A DNA stretch of 64,000 nucleotides from Dyadobacter fanqingshengii (lineage in GTDB: Bacteria > Bacteroidota > Bacteroidia > Cytophagales > Spirosomataceae). Location: positions 4,402,001 to 4,466,000 of the forward strand of contig NZ_CP098806.1 of NCBI RefSeq assembly GCF_023822005.2, written 5' to 3'. Shown one piece after another: positions 54,817-63,268 of the stretch (positions are counted from its first letter, which is position 1; every line of letters begins with the position of its first letter). The notes beneath the pieces are model-generated. The model saw only the letters and a program-made list of their open reading frames with translations, searched no databases and was not told where the DNA came from. Position numbers and translations under genes: made by a program.

Positions 54817-55809
54817 ATGAATATCAATCAGGTTTTTGAAGCATTCGACACGCTGCGTGTACTGGTTATCGGAGATGTCATGCTGGACTCATATGTCTGG
54901 GGAAAAGTGGAAAGAATCTCGCCGGAAGCCCCTGTTCCGGTGGTTAATGTTCAAACGCGTGAGTATCGCCTGGGTGGCGCCGGTAATGTGCTCTTAAATG
55001 TGCAATCACTTGGTGCAGAGGCTATTATATGTTCAGTTATCGGGACCGACAGTTCAGGAGATTTGCTTGAAAACAGCCTGAAAGATAAAGGATTGAACTG
55101 CGAAGGCTTAATTCGCAGCGAAAGCAGGATCACCACTATTAAAGAACGCATTATTGCTGGCTCACAGCAAGTTGTCCGTATTGATACGGAAACTGACAAA
55201 CCGGTTTCAAAGAGCGAAACGGAGCAACTGATCGCAAAAGCAAAAGAGCTGATCCCCAGCTGTAATGTGATTATTTTTGAAGATTATGACAAAGGTGTGC
55301 TTACGCCCGAGTCCATTTTCGAGATCACCGCATTTGCAAACGAACACAACGTTCCTACCGTTGTGGACCCCAAAAAACGGAATTTCTTAGCTTACAATAA
55401 CACTACATTGTTCAAGCCCAACCTGAAAGAACTGCGCGAAGGTTTGAAAATTGAATTCAATGTAGACAACCCGGATGAACTTCGTGGCGCAGTACAACAT
55501 TTAAAAGAAGCCTTGAATGTGAAAGGCGCTCTGATCACACTTTCCGAACGCGGCGTTATCATTGATTTTCAGGATGAAGTGCACAAATTACCAGCGCATA
55601 TCAGACAAATTGCCGATGTTTCCGGCGCTGGCGATACGGTGATCAGCATTGCAGCGTGCTGCGTGGCATTAGGGTTGCCACCAAAGACCATTGCAGCTGT
55701 CTCCAACCTGGGTGGAGGTTTGGTTTGTGAACTCGTTGGCGTAGTCCCTATTGATAAGGAATTATTGAAAACCGAAGCGCTTAACCTGGTTATTTCGCCA
55801 GCTTACTGA
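54817..55809 (+). CDS. PfkB-family kinase, D-glycero-beta-D-manno-heptose-7-phosphate kinase-like
   Basis: 330 residues. It starts like HldE/RfaE1: VIGDVMLDSYVWGKVERISPEAPVPVV, then YRLGGAGNVLLN. It has FEDYDKGVLTP, PKKRNFLAY and the PfkB anion-hole motif DVSGAGDTVISIA. The C-terminal nucleotidyltransferase domain of bifunctional HldE is absent, so this is the kinase-only (HldA-type) form. It should phosphorylate heptose 7-phosphate for LPS or S-layer glycans. Another sugar kinase role cannot be excluded. Confidence 0.85.
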   Translation: MNINQVFEAFDTLRVLVIGDVMLDSYVWGKVERISPEAPVPVVNVQTREYRLGGAGNVLLNVQSLGAEAIICSVIGTDSSGDLLENSLKDKGLNCEGLIRSESRITTIKERIIAGSQQVVRIDTETDKPVSKSETEQLIAKAKELIPSCNVIIFEDYDKGVLTPESIFEITAFANEHNVPTVVDPKKRNFLAYNNTTLFKPNLKELREGLKIEFNVDNPDELRGAVQHLKEALNVKGALITLSERGVIIDFQDEVHKLPAHIRQIADVSGAGDTVISIAACCVALGLPPKTIAAVSNLGGGLVCELVGVVPIDKELLKTEALNLVISPAY

Positions 55810-55846
55810 CAAGTAAAATTCCTGTAACTTGTTTTAATTGATAAGT

Positions 55847-56827
55847 TTACCAGTTAATCCCCGACTGCCCCAATCCCATTCTTCTGGTGAATTTGGACGA
55901 AAGTTTGGATCTGCTGGTGATGTAACGAACACTTGCACCAATGTAAGGTGTCGTTGCCGGCGTGTAGGATGTGAGATTTTCCCGGGCGCTATTGAATGTT
56001 TTGATCTGTCGGAAAGTGCTTACACCCGCTTCCAGAGACACATTAATGGCCGTAAACAAATGCGCATTGGCAGATATCCCGGTTTTGATTTGGCGGTAAT
56101 TCTCTCTCCTAAGCATCTTCTCCTCAGGCATTTGGATTTGAAAACCACCGCTATAACCGCTCAGCCCGGCCAGAAAGTCAACATTAAACCATTTGGTCGC
56201 TTTGTAATTCGCATTAGCCATAAAAGGCAGCAATGCGGACACGCGCCAATGTCTTCCCAAACCTTTGTTAACCCCGAAAACCGGCACGAAACGCAGTTTT
56301 TGATTATAAGCTAATACAGATCCATACAAAATTTGCGTCCGCAGGCCGAGAATGTGCATACGGGCCGCGCCGCCCCAAAAGAAAGGCTGTGGACTGAAAA
56401 AAGTCTCATTCGTTTCCGTCATTCCCAAACCACCGCCATACACCCAAAGCCGGTCCTTGATGCTGGCTTGAAGTCGGATCACGCCCAGTGAGAGCGTTTT
56501 GTAACCATTCTCCGGGTTGTTCTTTCCATCCACGGTTGGCTGGATCTGGTTATATTGGGCCAGCATAACCGTATGCACTGCCCGCAAATCAAACTTTTTT
56601 CGTAAGCTATAACCCAATTGCACTTCGCTGTGAATGGGGATTATGCCCAAAAAGCCGGTCCTTGTTACGCCATAATCCTGCGTTCCATTCATGCTCGAAG
56701 GCACGGCATAGTCTGCTTTCAATGTTAAATTGGGATAAAAAAGGCGGCTAAGCGAGAAATGCTGCGCCTGTGCGGCACTAAAAAACAGGAGAAGCGAACA
56801 GGTTAGCAGACTTCGGGAATGGATCAT
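55847..56827 (-). CDS. Outer-membrane beta-barrel protein, function unknown
   Basis: 326 residues, signal peptide to about residue 22 (SAAQAQ). Amphipathic strands with aromatic residues run throughout (VQLGYSLRKKFDLRAVHTVML, WVYGGGLGMTET, WFNVDFLAGLSGYSGGF) and the chain ends GASVRYITSRSKL and GINW. It resembles DUF6268-type barrels from memory, but this was not checked. It is convergent with the heptose kinase gene. Confidence 0.7.
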   Translation of the reverse strand: MIHSRSLLTCSLLLFFSAAQAQHFSLSRLFYPNLTLKADYAVPSSMNGTQDYGVTRTGFLGIIPIHSEVQLGYSLRKKFDLRAVHTVMLAQYNQIQPTVDGKNNPENGYKTLSLGVIRLQASIKDRLWVYGGGLGMTETNETFFSPQPFFWGGAARMHILGLRTQILYGSVLAYNQKLRFVPVFGVNKGLGRHWRVSALLPFMANANYKATKWFNVDFLAGLSGYSGGFQIQMPEEKMLRRENYRQIKTGISANAHLFTAINVSLEAGVSTFRQIKTFNSARENLTSYTPATTPYIGASVRYITSRSKLSSKFTRRMGLGQSGINW

Positions 56828-56980
56828 GCGGAAAGGTCGGGGTGGCTGATTTTGGCAAATAACGTGAAAAGGCTGAGGCTATTGTATTGGTAAAAAGATC
56901 GGGATAGTACAATTCACGCAAAAGCGGGTATTAACAGGCACAATTTGCCTTAACTAAAAACAATGTGAATGCATCCTGAT

Positions 56981-57976
56981 ATGAAAACAACATTCCTTTT
57001 CTTATTCATTTTGTTATCCGATGTTGCCATGGCGCAAACTGCTGAAACTTACGCTGAAAAACTGGGTTACCCGAAGGGGAAAAAAGTGCTGATCATTCAT
57101 GTGGATGATGTCGGCATGTCATATGAATCCAATCAGGGGGCGATCAAGGCGATCCGGAATGGGGTTGCCAATTCGCTGAGCGTGATGATGCCTTGTGGTT
57201 GGGTGCCGGGTTTTGTTAATTATTGGAAAGAAAACAAAGATCTGGATGCCGGTCTTCACCTTACCATGACGTCCGAATGGAAAGACTATCGCTGGGGACC
57301 GCTTGCGGGGAAGCCTAATGTGAAAGGGCTCGTCGATCCGGAAGGCGCAATGTGGCGCAGTGTGGCGGAAGTCATTAAAAATGCTTCTGCCGATGAAGTG
57401 GAAATGGAGATACGTGCGCAGTTGGACCGTGCGCGGGCCATGGGTTTCGAGCCCACGCATATGGATTCACACATGGGCACGCTCTTCGCAACGAACGAGT
57501 TTTTGGAACGTTATCTGAAAGTGGGTATGCAGGAAAGAATTCCGGTTATGTTTCCGGGCGGACATAATACGGCAATTCAGGCTGAGGAAAAAATGATTGC
57601 AGAGCGCTTTCAAATGACGCAAACAATTGGAAAACAACTCTGGGACGCCGGATTACCCGTATTGGATGATCTGGAAAATACAAGTTATGGCTGGAAAGGA
57701 CCCGAAAATGGTGACAAATCTGAAAAAGCGCTCCAAAAATACAAAACGGAAAAATACATCAATGCAATAAAAGCGCTGAAACCTGGCCTGACGATGGTCA
57801 TTATGCATTGCACGATCCACTCCGACGTTTTTCCTCACATTTCGGATTCAGCGACAACACGCGAAGGTGATTATCTGGCGATGATTGATCCCGAATTGAA
57901 AAAATACATTGAAAAAGAGGGCATTATCCTTACCACCTGGCGCGAAGCCATGCAGCGGCGGCAAAAGGTGAAATGA
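56981..57976 (+). CDS. Secreted YdjC/ChbG-like carbohydrate deacetylase
   Basis: 331 residues from the ATG at 56981; an upstream ATG at 56969 would add four residues. The signal peptide ends at AMAQ (about residue 19). YdjC motifs are visible: IHVDDVGMS with the metal Asp pair, LHLTMTSEW and HMDSHMG. It should deacetylate N-acetylated glycan oligomers in the periplasm; the substrate is unknown. It ends 15 bp from the convergent histidine kinase. Confidence 0.85.
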   Translation: MKTTFLFLFILLSDVAMAQTAETYAEKLGYPKGKKVLIIHVDDVGMSYESNQGAIKAIRNGVANSLSVMMPCGWVPGFVNYWKENKDLDAGLHLTMTSEWKDYRWGPLAGKPNVKGLVDPEGAMWRSVAEVIKNASADEVEMEIRAQLDRARAMGFEPTHMDSHMGTLFATNEFLERYLKVGMQERIPVMFPGGHNTAIQAEEKMIAERFQMTQTIGKQLWDAGLPVLDDLENTSYGWKGPENGDKSEKALQKYKTEKYINAIKALKPGLTMVIMHCTIHSDVFPHISDSATTREGDYLAMIDPELKKYIEKEGIILTTWREAMQRRQKVK

Positions 57977-57991
57977 TTTAAAAATCGACAG

Positions 57992-59740
57992 TTATTCTTC
58001 AATCCCAATGTGTGCGTACACGATTTTGTAGAAATCGGGCGGGAGGAACGGTTTTACAAGATAATCGCTGAAACCATTGGCCAATGCACGTTCGCGCTCG
58101 TCCTGGAATGCCGATGCAGTCAAAGCCACGATGGGAATGTCCTGATTATGTTCCCTGATTATTTTGGTAGCCTCAAACCCGTCCATAACGGGCATTCTTA
58201 AATCCATAAAAATGAGGTTATAACCCTCTGAAAAATACTTTTCCACGGCTTGCTTTCCATCCGACGCAAGATCAAAGGGGATGCTTTTCCTTTTTAAAAG
58301 TTGCGTTGCGAACATCAGATTGGTCGCATTGTCATCTACAACCAGCACCTTGGTTTTTGAACTGAATGCAGGGGTCGCCATTTTTTCAGGATGTACCGGA
58401 TTTCTGACAACATCCGAAATTGGCAATGTTATCTGAAATGAAAATACAGAACCTTCACCCAGCTGGCTGCGCACTGAAAGCTCACCGCCAAATAGCCTCA
58501 CAAGCTCCCGGGAAATTGCCAACCCAAGCCCAGTGCCGCCATCCTGTCGCTTGACAAGGCTCCGGACCTGCGTAAAAATTTCAAAAATGCTGGCCTGCTG
58601 ATCTTCCGAAATCCCTATCCCCGTGTCGGAAACAGTGAATTCCAAGTTGATTACGTCTTTTCCGCGCTCAATTTCGTTTGCAGAAAACTTCACAAAACCA
58701 CTATCCGTGAATTTGATCGCATTATGAATCAGGTTGGTGATTACCTGGCTCAGCCTCACCTGATCTCCCCGCAGTTGTGGGAGGTCGGGCAATGTGAAAT
58801 TCAGGTCCAGTCCCTTTTCCCTGGTCCTGGGCAGGAAACTGTTGTAAAGGTTTTTGAAAAGATCTTCCAGGTCAAATGAAACCGCATGAAGTTTGACATG
58901 ATTGGAGTTGATTTTATTGAAATCCAGAATGTCATTTACAACGGCCATTAAATGAATAGAAGAGAATTTCAAGGTTTCAATCAACTCCATTTCCTCTTCG
59001 CTCCTTGATTTATTTTCTTCCAAAAGATGAACGATGCCCACAATACCATTGAGCGGCGTTCTGATCTCGTGGCTCATCGTCGATAGAAATTCAGATTTAG
59101 CCAAGGTGGCATCTTCCGCAATTTGCTTTTGCTTTTCGAGCAGATCATTTTGTTCCGCCAGGGAAAAAAGATAGAAAAACTCGTGCTTATTCCGGCTCTC
59201 ATGGAAATACATCATGAAGGGAAACAACATTTGCCCAAGAAAGAAAAACAATCCTCCCTGGCTGAAAAAATTGAACAGATAATGGGGATGGCGATAATAT
59301 AATGCTGGCGGGAAAATGATCAGGACAATCAATGTCAGGATTATGCTGTAACGCACCGGCCACCGGAGCACGAAAAACGAGAACATTAAGCCGAGCGTCA
59401 TATTAAGGCTGGCACGGTCATACGAAGCATGTGGCACTTCGGCCAAAATGTAAGCGTGCACTGGCACCAGTGCCAAATTTGTGTAGAACGATGCTTTCTG
59501 GGCGCTGAGCTTCCCGGCAAAATGAAGCATGAGCAAGAAGATAATGATTCCGCTCAAAATCAGTTGGGCTGCTAAAACTTCTGGAAATGCAGGGTCATTA
59601 CGCAGAAAATAGAGGATGGAAGTCGCAGGATAACCAACCAAATAAGCAACACAAAAAATAATGTTGCCCCACCTCGATTTCAACTCACTATCTTTTTTCC
59701 ATAGTTCGTTGAACTCGTTAGTATAAGTAGTTTTATTCAA
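57992..59740 (-). CDS. Hybrid histidine kinase with C-terminal receiver domain
   Basis: 582 residues. The N-terminal membrane part has about six helices (up to residue 185), then a short coiled coil (LAEQNDLLEKQKQIAEDATL). HisKA: SHEIRTPLNG with His224. HATPase: LIHNAIKFTDSG, DTGIGIS and GGTGLGLAISREL. Receiver domain: VLVVDDNATNLMF with Asp513 in LIFMDLRMPVMDG, at the C-terminus. There is no DNA-binding output, so it relays to an unknown regulator. The ligand sensed is unknown. Confidence 0.93.
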   Translation of the reverse strand: MNKTTYTNEFNELWKKDSELKSRWGNIIFCVAYLVGYPATSILYFLRNDPAFPEVLAAQLILSGIIIFLLMLHFAGKLSAQKASFYTNLALVPVHAYILAEVPHASYDRASLNMTLGLMFSFFVLRWPVRYSIILTLIVLIIFPPALYYRHPHYLFNFFSQGGLFFFLGQMLFPFMMYFHESRNKHEFFYLFSLAEQNDLLEKQKQIAEDATLAKSEFLSTMSHEIRTPLNGIVGIVHLLEENKSRSEEEMELIETLKFSSIHLMAVVNDILDFNKINSNHVKLHAVSFDLEDLFKNLYNSFLPRTREKGLDLNFTLPDLPQLRGDQVRLSQVITNLIHNAIKFTDSGFVKFSANEIERGKDVINLEFTVSDTGIGISEDQQASIFEIFTQVRSLVKRQDGGTGLGLAISRELVRLFGGELSVRSQLGEGSVFSFQITLPISDVVRNPVHPEKMATPAFSSKTKVLVVDDNATNLMFATQLLKRKSIPFDLASDGKQAVEKYFSEGYNLIFMDLRMPVMDGFEATKIIREHNQDIPIVALTASAFQDERERALANGFSDYLVKPFLPPDFYKIVYAHIGIEE

Positions 59741-59819
59741 GCAAGAGCAATTTAAATGCGCTGATAATAAGGTTGAGACTGCCTGTAAGACAATAATTCA
59801 AATTTACATAAATAGCAAA

Positions 59820-59855
59820 AAATAAGGGCATTCAAATCAATGAATACCCTTATTT
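59820..59855 (-). terminator. Terminator of lpdA
   Basis: A 15-bp stem (59820-59834 with 59841-59855, one mismatch) and 6-nt loop. On the minus strand six T follow. It lies 22 bp after the lpdA stop codon. Confidence 0.8.
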
Positions 59856-59877
59856 CAAGTAATAACTTATTTAATGC

Positions 59878-61275
59878 TTACAAATCAATCGCTTCACCGT
59901 AAGCCGCTTCCGTTGCCCCTTTCAATGCTTCTGACATCGTTGGGTGCGGATGGATCGCGCGCATGATCTCGTGAGATGTAGTTTCCAGTTTGCGGGCTAC
60001 AACAACCTCAGCGATCATTTCGGTAACATTGGCTCCAATCATGTGAGCGCCGAGGAATTCGCCATATTTGGCATCGAAAATAACTTTAACAAAACCATCG
60101 GTAACGCCAGCTCCAACCGCCTTACCAGACGCTTTGAAAGGAAATTTACCCACTTTAATGTCGTATCCAGCTTCTTTTGCTTTCTTTTCTGTAAATCCAA
60201 CAGACGCAATTTCAGGTTGGCAGTAAGTACATCCCGGAATGTTTCCGTAATCTAAAGCCTCTGTTTTATGTCCTGCAATTTTCTCTGCACAGATAATCCC
60301 TTCAGCCGTAGCAACGTGTGCCAAAGCAGGGCCAGGGGTGCAGTCTCCGATCGCGTAAAATCCTGGAACGCTGGTTTCATACCATTCGTTTACAGTGATT
60401 TTACCCTTATCTGTTTTAATTCCTGTTTCTTCAAGACCAATGTTTTCAAGGTTTGCAACGATTCCCGCGGCGGAAAGCACTACATCCACTTCAAATGATT
60501 TTTGTCCATCCGGCGTCTTAACAGAAACTTTACAACCGTTTCCAGAAACATCAACCGTCTCAACCGTCGAATTGACGTAAGTTTCGATGCCCAGTTTTTT
60601 GTATTGCTTGGCAATTTCTTTTGAAATGTCCTCGTCTTCAACCGGAACAAGGTTTGGCAAGAATTCAACAACAGTCACCTTAGTGCCCATTGAAGCATAT
60701 ACGTAAGCGAATTCCATTCCAATTGCACCCGATCCAACCACCAATAAAGACGCTGGCTGCTTTTCAAGACTCATTGCCTTGCGGTATTCAATGACTTTCT
60801 GACCGTCGATTTTGATATTCGGTAATTCACGGGCACGTGCGCCGGTTGCAATGATAACGCCTTTACCAGCTGTATAATCCGTTGTTTTACCGTCTTTGTC
60901 CGTAACTGCAACTGTTTTTTGGCCTTTTACTTTGCCAGTTCCCATAAGGACGTCGATCTTGTTCTTTTTCATCAGGAACGACACCCCTTTGCTCATGGTA
61001 TCCGCAACGCCACGGCTACGCTGGATCACTGCGCCAAAATCCGCAGCAGATTCACCCACATTGATCCCATAATCTTTTGCATGCTTAATATATTCAAAAA
61101 CCTGGGCACTTTTCAAAAGCGCTTTGGTAGGAATACAGCCCCAGTTAAGGCATATTCCACCTAAACTTTCCTTTTCAACAATTGCTACTTTAAGTCCTAA
61201 TTGGGAAGCACGAATAGCTGCGGGATAACCTCCCGGGCCGCTGCCAATTACTATCACATCATATGCTTGAGCCAT
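59878..61275 (-). CDS. lpdA: Dihydrolipoyl dehydrogenase
   Basis: 465 residues, full length. The FAD motif GSGPGGYPAAIRASQLG is followed by the redox disulfide GGICLNWGCIPTKALLKSA, the NAD-binding VVGSGAIGMEFAYVYA, the second FAD motif YAIGDCTPGPALAHVA and the catalytic His-Glu IHPHPTMSEA. It reoxidises lipoamide in the pyruvate or 2-oxoglutarate dehydrogenase complex or in the glycine-cleavage system. A TAnnTTTG box lies about 45 bp upstream. Confidence 0.97.
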   Translation of the reverse strand: MAQAYDVIVIGSGPGGYPAAIRASQLGLKVAIVEKESLGGICLNWGCIPTKALLKSAQVFEYIKHAKDYGINVGESAADFGAVIQRSRGVADTMSKGVSFLMKKNKIDVLMGTGKVKGQKTVAVTDKDGKTTDYTAGKGVIIATGARARELPNIKIDGQKVIEYRKAMSLEKQPASLLVVGSGAIGMEFAYVYASMGTKVTVVEFLPNLVPVEDEDISKEIAKQYKKLGIETYVNSTVETVDVSGNGCKVSVKTPDGQKSFEVDVVLSAAGIVANLENIGLEETGIKTDKGKITVNEWYETSVPGFYAIGDCTPGPALAHVATAEGIICAEKIAGHKTEALDYGNIPGCTYCQPEIASVGFTEKKAKEAGYDIKVGKFPFKASGKAVGAGVTDGFVKVIFDAKYGEFLGAHMIGANVTEMIAEVVVARKLETTSHEIMRAIHPHPTMSEALKGATEAAYGEAIDL

Positions 61276-61321
61276 TTTCCGGTATTTTTATTGTACGAAA
61301 TGGGTTGACAAAAATTTCCTG

Positions 61322-61329
61322 CAAAGTTA
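61322..61329 (-). promoter_or_regulatory. Putative -7 box (TAnnTTTG) of lpdA
   Basis: TAACTTTG on the minus strand, 47 bp before the lpdA start codon, fits the Bacteroidota -7 consensus. No clear -33 element is seen. Confidence 0.45.
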
Positions 61330-61404
61330 AGACGATTTGCCGGAAAGACTACATGTACATTAGCTCCTATTTGCCATGAAACTGAGGGTTATTGCTAATT
61401 GTTA

Positions 61405-61412
61405 TACCTTTG
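61405..61412 (+). promoter_or_regulatory. Putative -7 box (TAnnTTTG) of prfB
   Basis: TACCTTTG lies 84 bp before the prfB ATG and fits the Bacteroidota -7 consensus. Confidence 0.45.
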
Positions 61413-61496
61413 TCCACATTGTCAGCCGCTGACAAATAAGCAAAGAGGCTGCCAAGCAGCCTGGACTATTTTTCAACTTAAATTCAAAAAATTCAA

Positions 61497-62571
61497 ATGA
61501 CTGCAGAGCAATTGAAAGACTTGAAGGCCCGTGTAGAGGCTTTGGGGAGGTATCTTTGACTACGATAACCGAAAAAAACAACTAGAAGACCTTGAACAGC
61601 AGACCGTTCAACCGGAGTTCTGGAACGATTCAACCAGGGCCGAAAAAACAATGCGGGAAATCCGTGGATTAAAATTCTGGACAAACGGATATGAAGAGTT
61701 ATCGAGCTTGCGCGATGATCTGGACACGATCTGGGAGTTTTATGAAGCTGATGAGGCGACGGAAGAAGAAGTAGATGAGGAAGGCGAAAAGCTCTCCAAT
61801 AAGCTGGAAGAAGTCGAATTCCGGAAGATGATGGGTGAAGAAGGCGACGAACTGCCGGCTGTTATTGAGATCAATGCAGGAGCGGGCGGAACGGAGTCGC
61901 AGGACTGGGCGTCCATGCTTATGCGCATGTACATTATGTGGGCGGAGAAAAATGGTTACAAAGTCCGGGAAGTGGATTTGCAGGATGGCGATGTGGCTGG
62001 TGTTAAGTCAGTTACGTTGGAAATCGACGGCGAATATGCTTACGGAAATTTGAAATCGGAAAACGGCGTTCACAGGCTGGTCCGCATTTCACCTTTTGAT
62101 TCCAATGCAAGAAGGCATACTTCGTTTACCTCTGTTTATGTGTATCCGCTGGCCGACGACAACATTGAAATTGACGTTAACCTGGCAGACATTACCTGGG
62201 ACACTTATCGTTCAGGGGGAGCAGGTGGCCAGAATGTGAACAAGGTAGAAACGGCGGTGCGTTTGCACCATAAGCCCTCGGGAATTGTCATCGCCTGTCA
62301 GCAGGAACGTTCACAATTAATGAATAAAGAAGTGGCGATCAGGCTTTTGAAGTCGCGACTTTACCAGATTGAGTTGGAAAAACGGAATTCTGCTCGCGCA
62401 GAAGTGGAAGCATCCAAACGAAAAATCGAATGGGGCTCACAGATCCGCAGTTACGTGCTCGATGACCGCCGCGTCAAAGACCACAGAACCGATCACCAGA
62501 CCTCCAACACAGATGCCGTTTTAAATGGTGAAATCAATGATTTTATCAAGGCATATTTGATGGAATCCTAA
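61497..62571 (+). CDS. prfB: Peptide chain release factor 2, programmed +1 frameshift
   Basis: Translated as join(61497..61556, 61558..62571), 357 residues. The first 20 codons end ...GRYL at an in-frame TGA (61557-61559). Skipping the T at 61557 continues as [15 protein letters not shown]. The signal is the classic one: SD-like ggggagg, then tat ctt tga c. In the body, SPF ([14 protein letters not shown]) reads the UGA/UAA stop codons and GGQ ([15 protein letters not shown]) triggers peptide release. The frameshift gives RF2 feedback control of its own synthesis. Terminator follows. Confidence 0.95.
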
Positions 62572-62585
62572 TCATTTCCATGCGC

Positions 62586-62646
62586 AAAAAACCTCCTGGC
62601 AACGTCCACATTATTGGATTCGCTTGGAGGTTTTTTTTATTTTTGA
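62586..62646 (+). terminator. Terminator of prfB
   Basis: The stem aaaaaacctcc/ggaggtttttt (62586-62596 with 62636-62646) closes a large 39-nt loop, then more T follow. It lies 15 bp after the prfB stop. Confidence 0.7.
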
Positions 62647-62672
62647 TAACTTACTGTGAAATGTGAAGAAGT

Positions 62673-62885
62673 ATGACCGAAACAGAACTAATGAAAAAAG
62701 TATCAGTACTTCCTGAAAATTTAAAAGAGGAAGTTTCTGATTATGTTGATTTTTTAATCAGCAAATATCTCCATAACGAAGGTTCGCCAAAAACACCCTT
62801 AAAATTTGGTATGATGAAAGGCACTTTTAAAATGAGTCCTGATTTCGATGAGCCTTTGGACGACTTTAAAGAATATATGCCTTGA
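62673..62885 (+). CDS. Antitoxin-like protein (DUF2281 type)
   Basis: 70 residues. A short helical start (ELMKKVSVLPENLKEEVSDYVDFLISKY) resembles DUF2281-type antitoxins, and an acidic tail (DFDEPLDDFKEYMP) could cover a PIN toxin's active site. The next gene, a PIN-domain toxin, overlaps its stop codon (ttga), the usual coupling of such modules. Confidence 0.82.
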   Translation: MTETELMKKVSVLPENLKEEVSDYVDFLISKYLHNEGSPKTPLKFGMMKGTFKMSPDFDEPLDDFKEYMP

Positions 62886-63268
62886 ATATAATTTTAGATA
62901 CACACACACTAATCTGGTTTTTTGAAGGCGACGCGAACTTGTCCGCAAAGGCGTTGCAAGCAATCGAAAATACAGAAAATAAAAAATATGTGAGCATTGC
63001 CTCTTTATGGGAAATGGCGATTAAAATCAGCTTAGGTAAATTATATCTTCAAAAACCGCTAGATATATTTTTATCAGATCTTATCAAATCCGATATCGAA
63101 GTCCTTCAAATTTCAATTGCACACGTTTTACAAGTAAGTCAGTTAGAATTCTTTCATAAAGATCCCTTTGATCGCATCATTGTAGCGCAAGCAATAACGG
63201 AGCAATTTTGGATTGTGACGAAAGATCCGAACTTCCCGCTATATCACCCCTTTAATGTTCTTTGGTAA
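62882..63268 (+). CDS. VapC-like PIN-domain toxin
   Basis: 128 residues from a TTG start that overlaps the antitoxin stop (4 bp). The PIN active-site acids are all present: Asp6 (MNIILDTHTLIWF), Glu44 (LWEMAIKIS), Asp97 (HKDPFDRIIVAQA) and Asp115 (TKDPNF). It is expected to be an RNase acting on tRNA or rRNA and held silent by the preceding antitoxin. It is translationally coupled to the next gene (TAATG). Confidence 0.88.
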   Translation: MNIILDTHTLIWFFEGDANLSAKALQAIENTENKKYVSIASLWEMAIKISLGKLYLQKPLDIFLSDLIKSDIEVLQISIAHVLQVSQLEFFHKDPFDRIIVAQAITEQFWIVTKDPNFPLYHPFNVLW

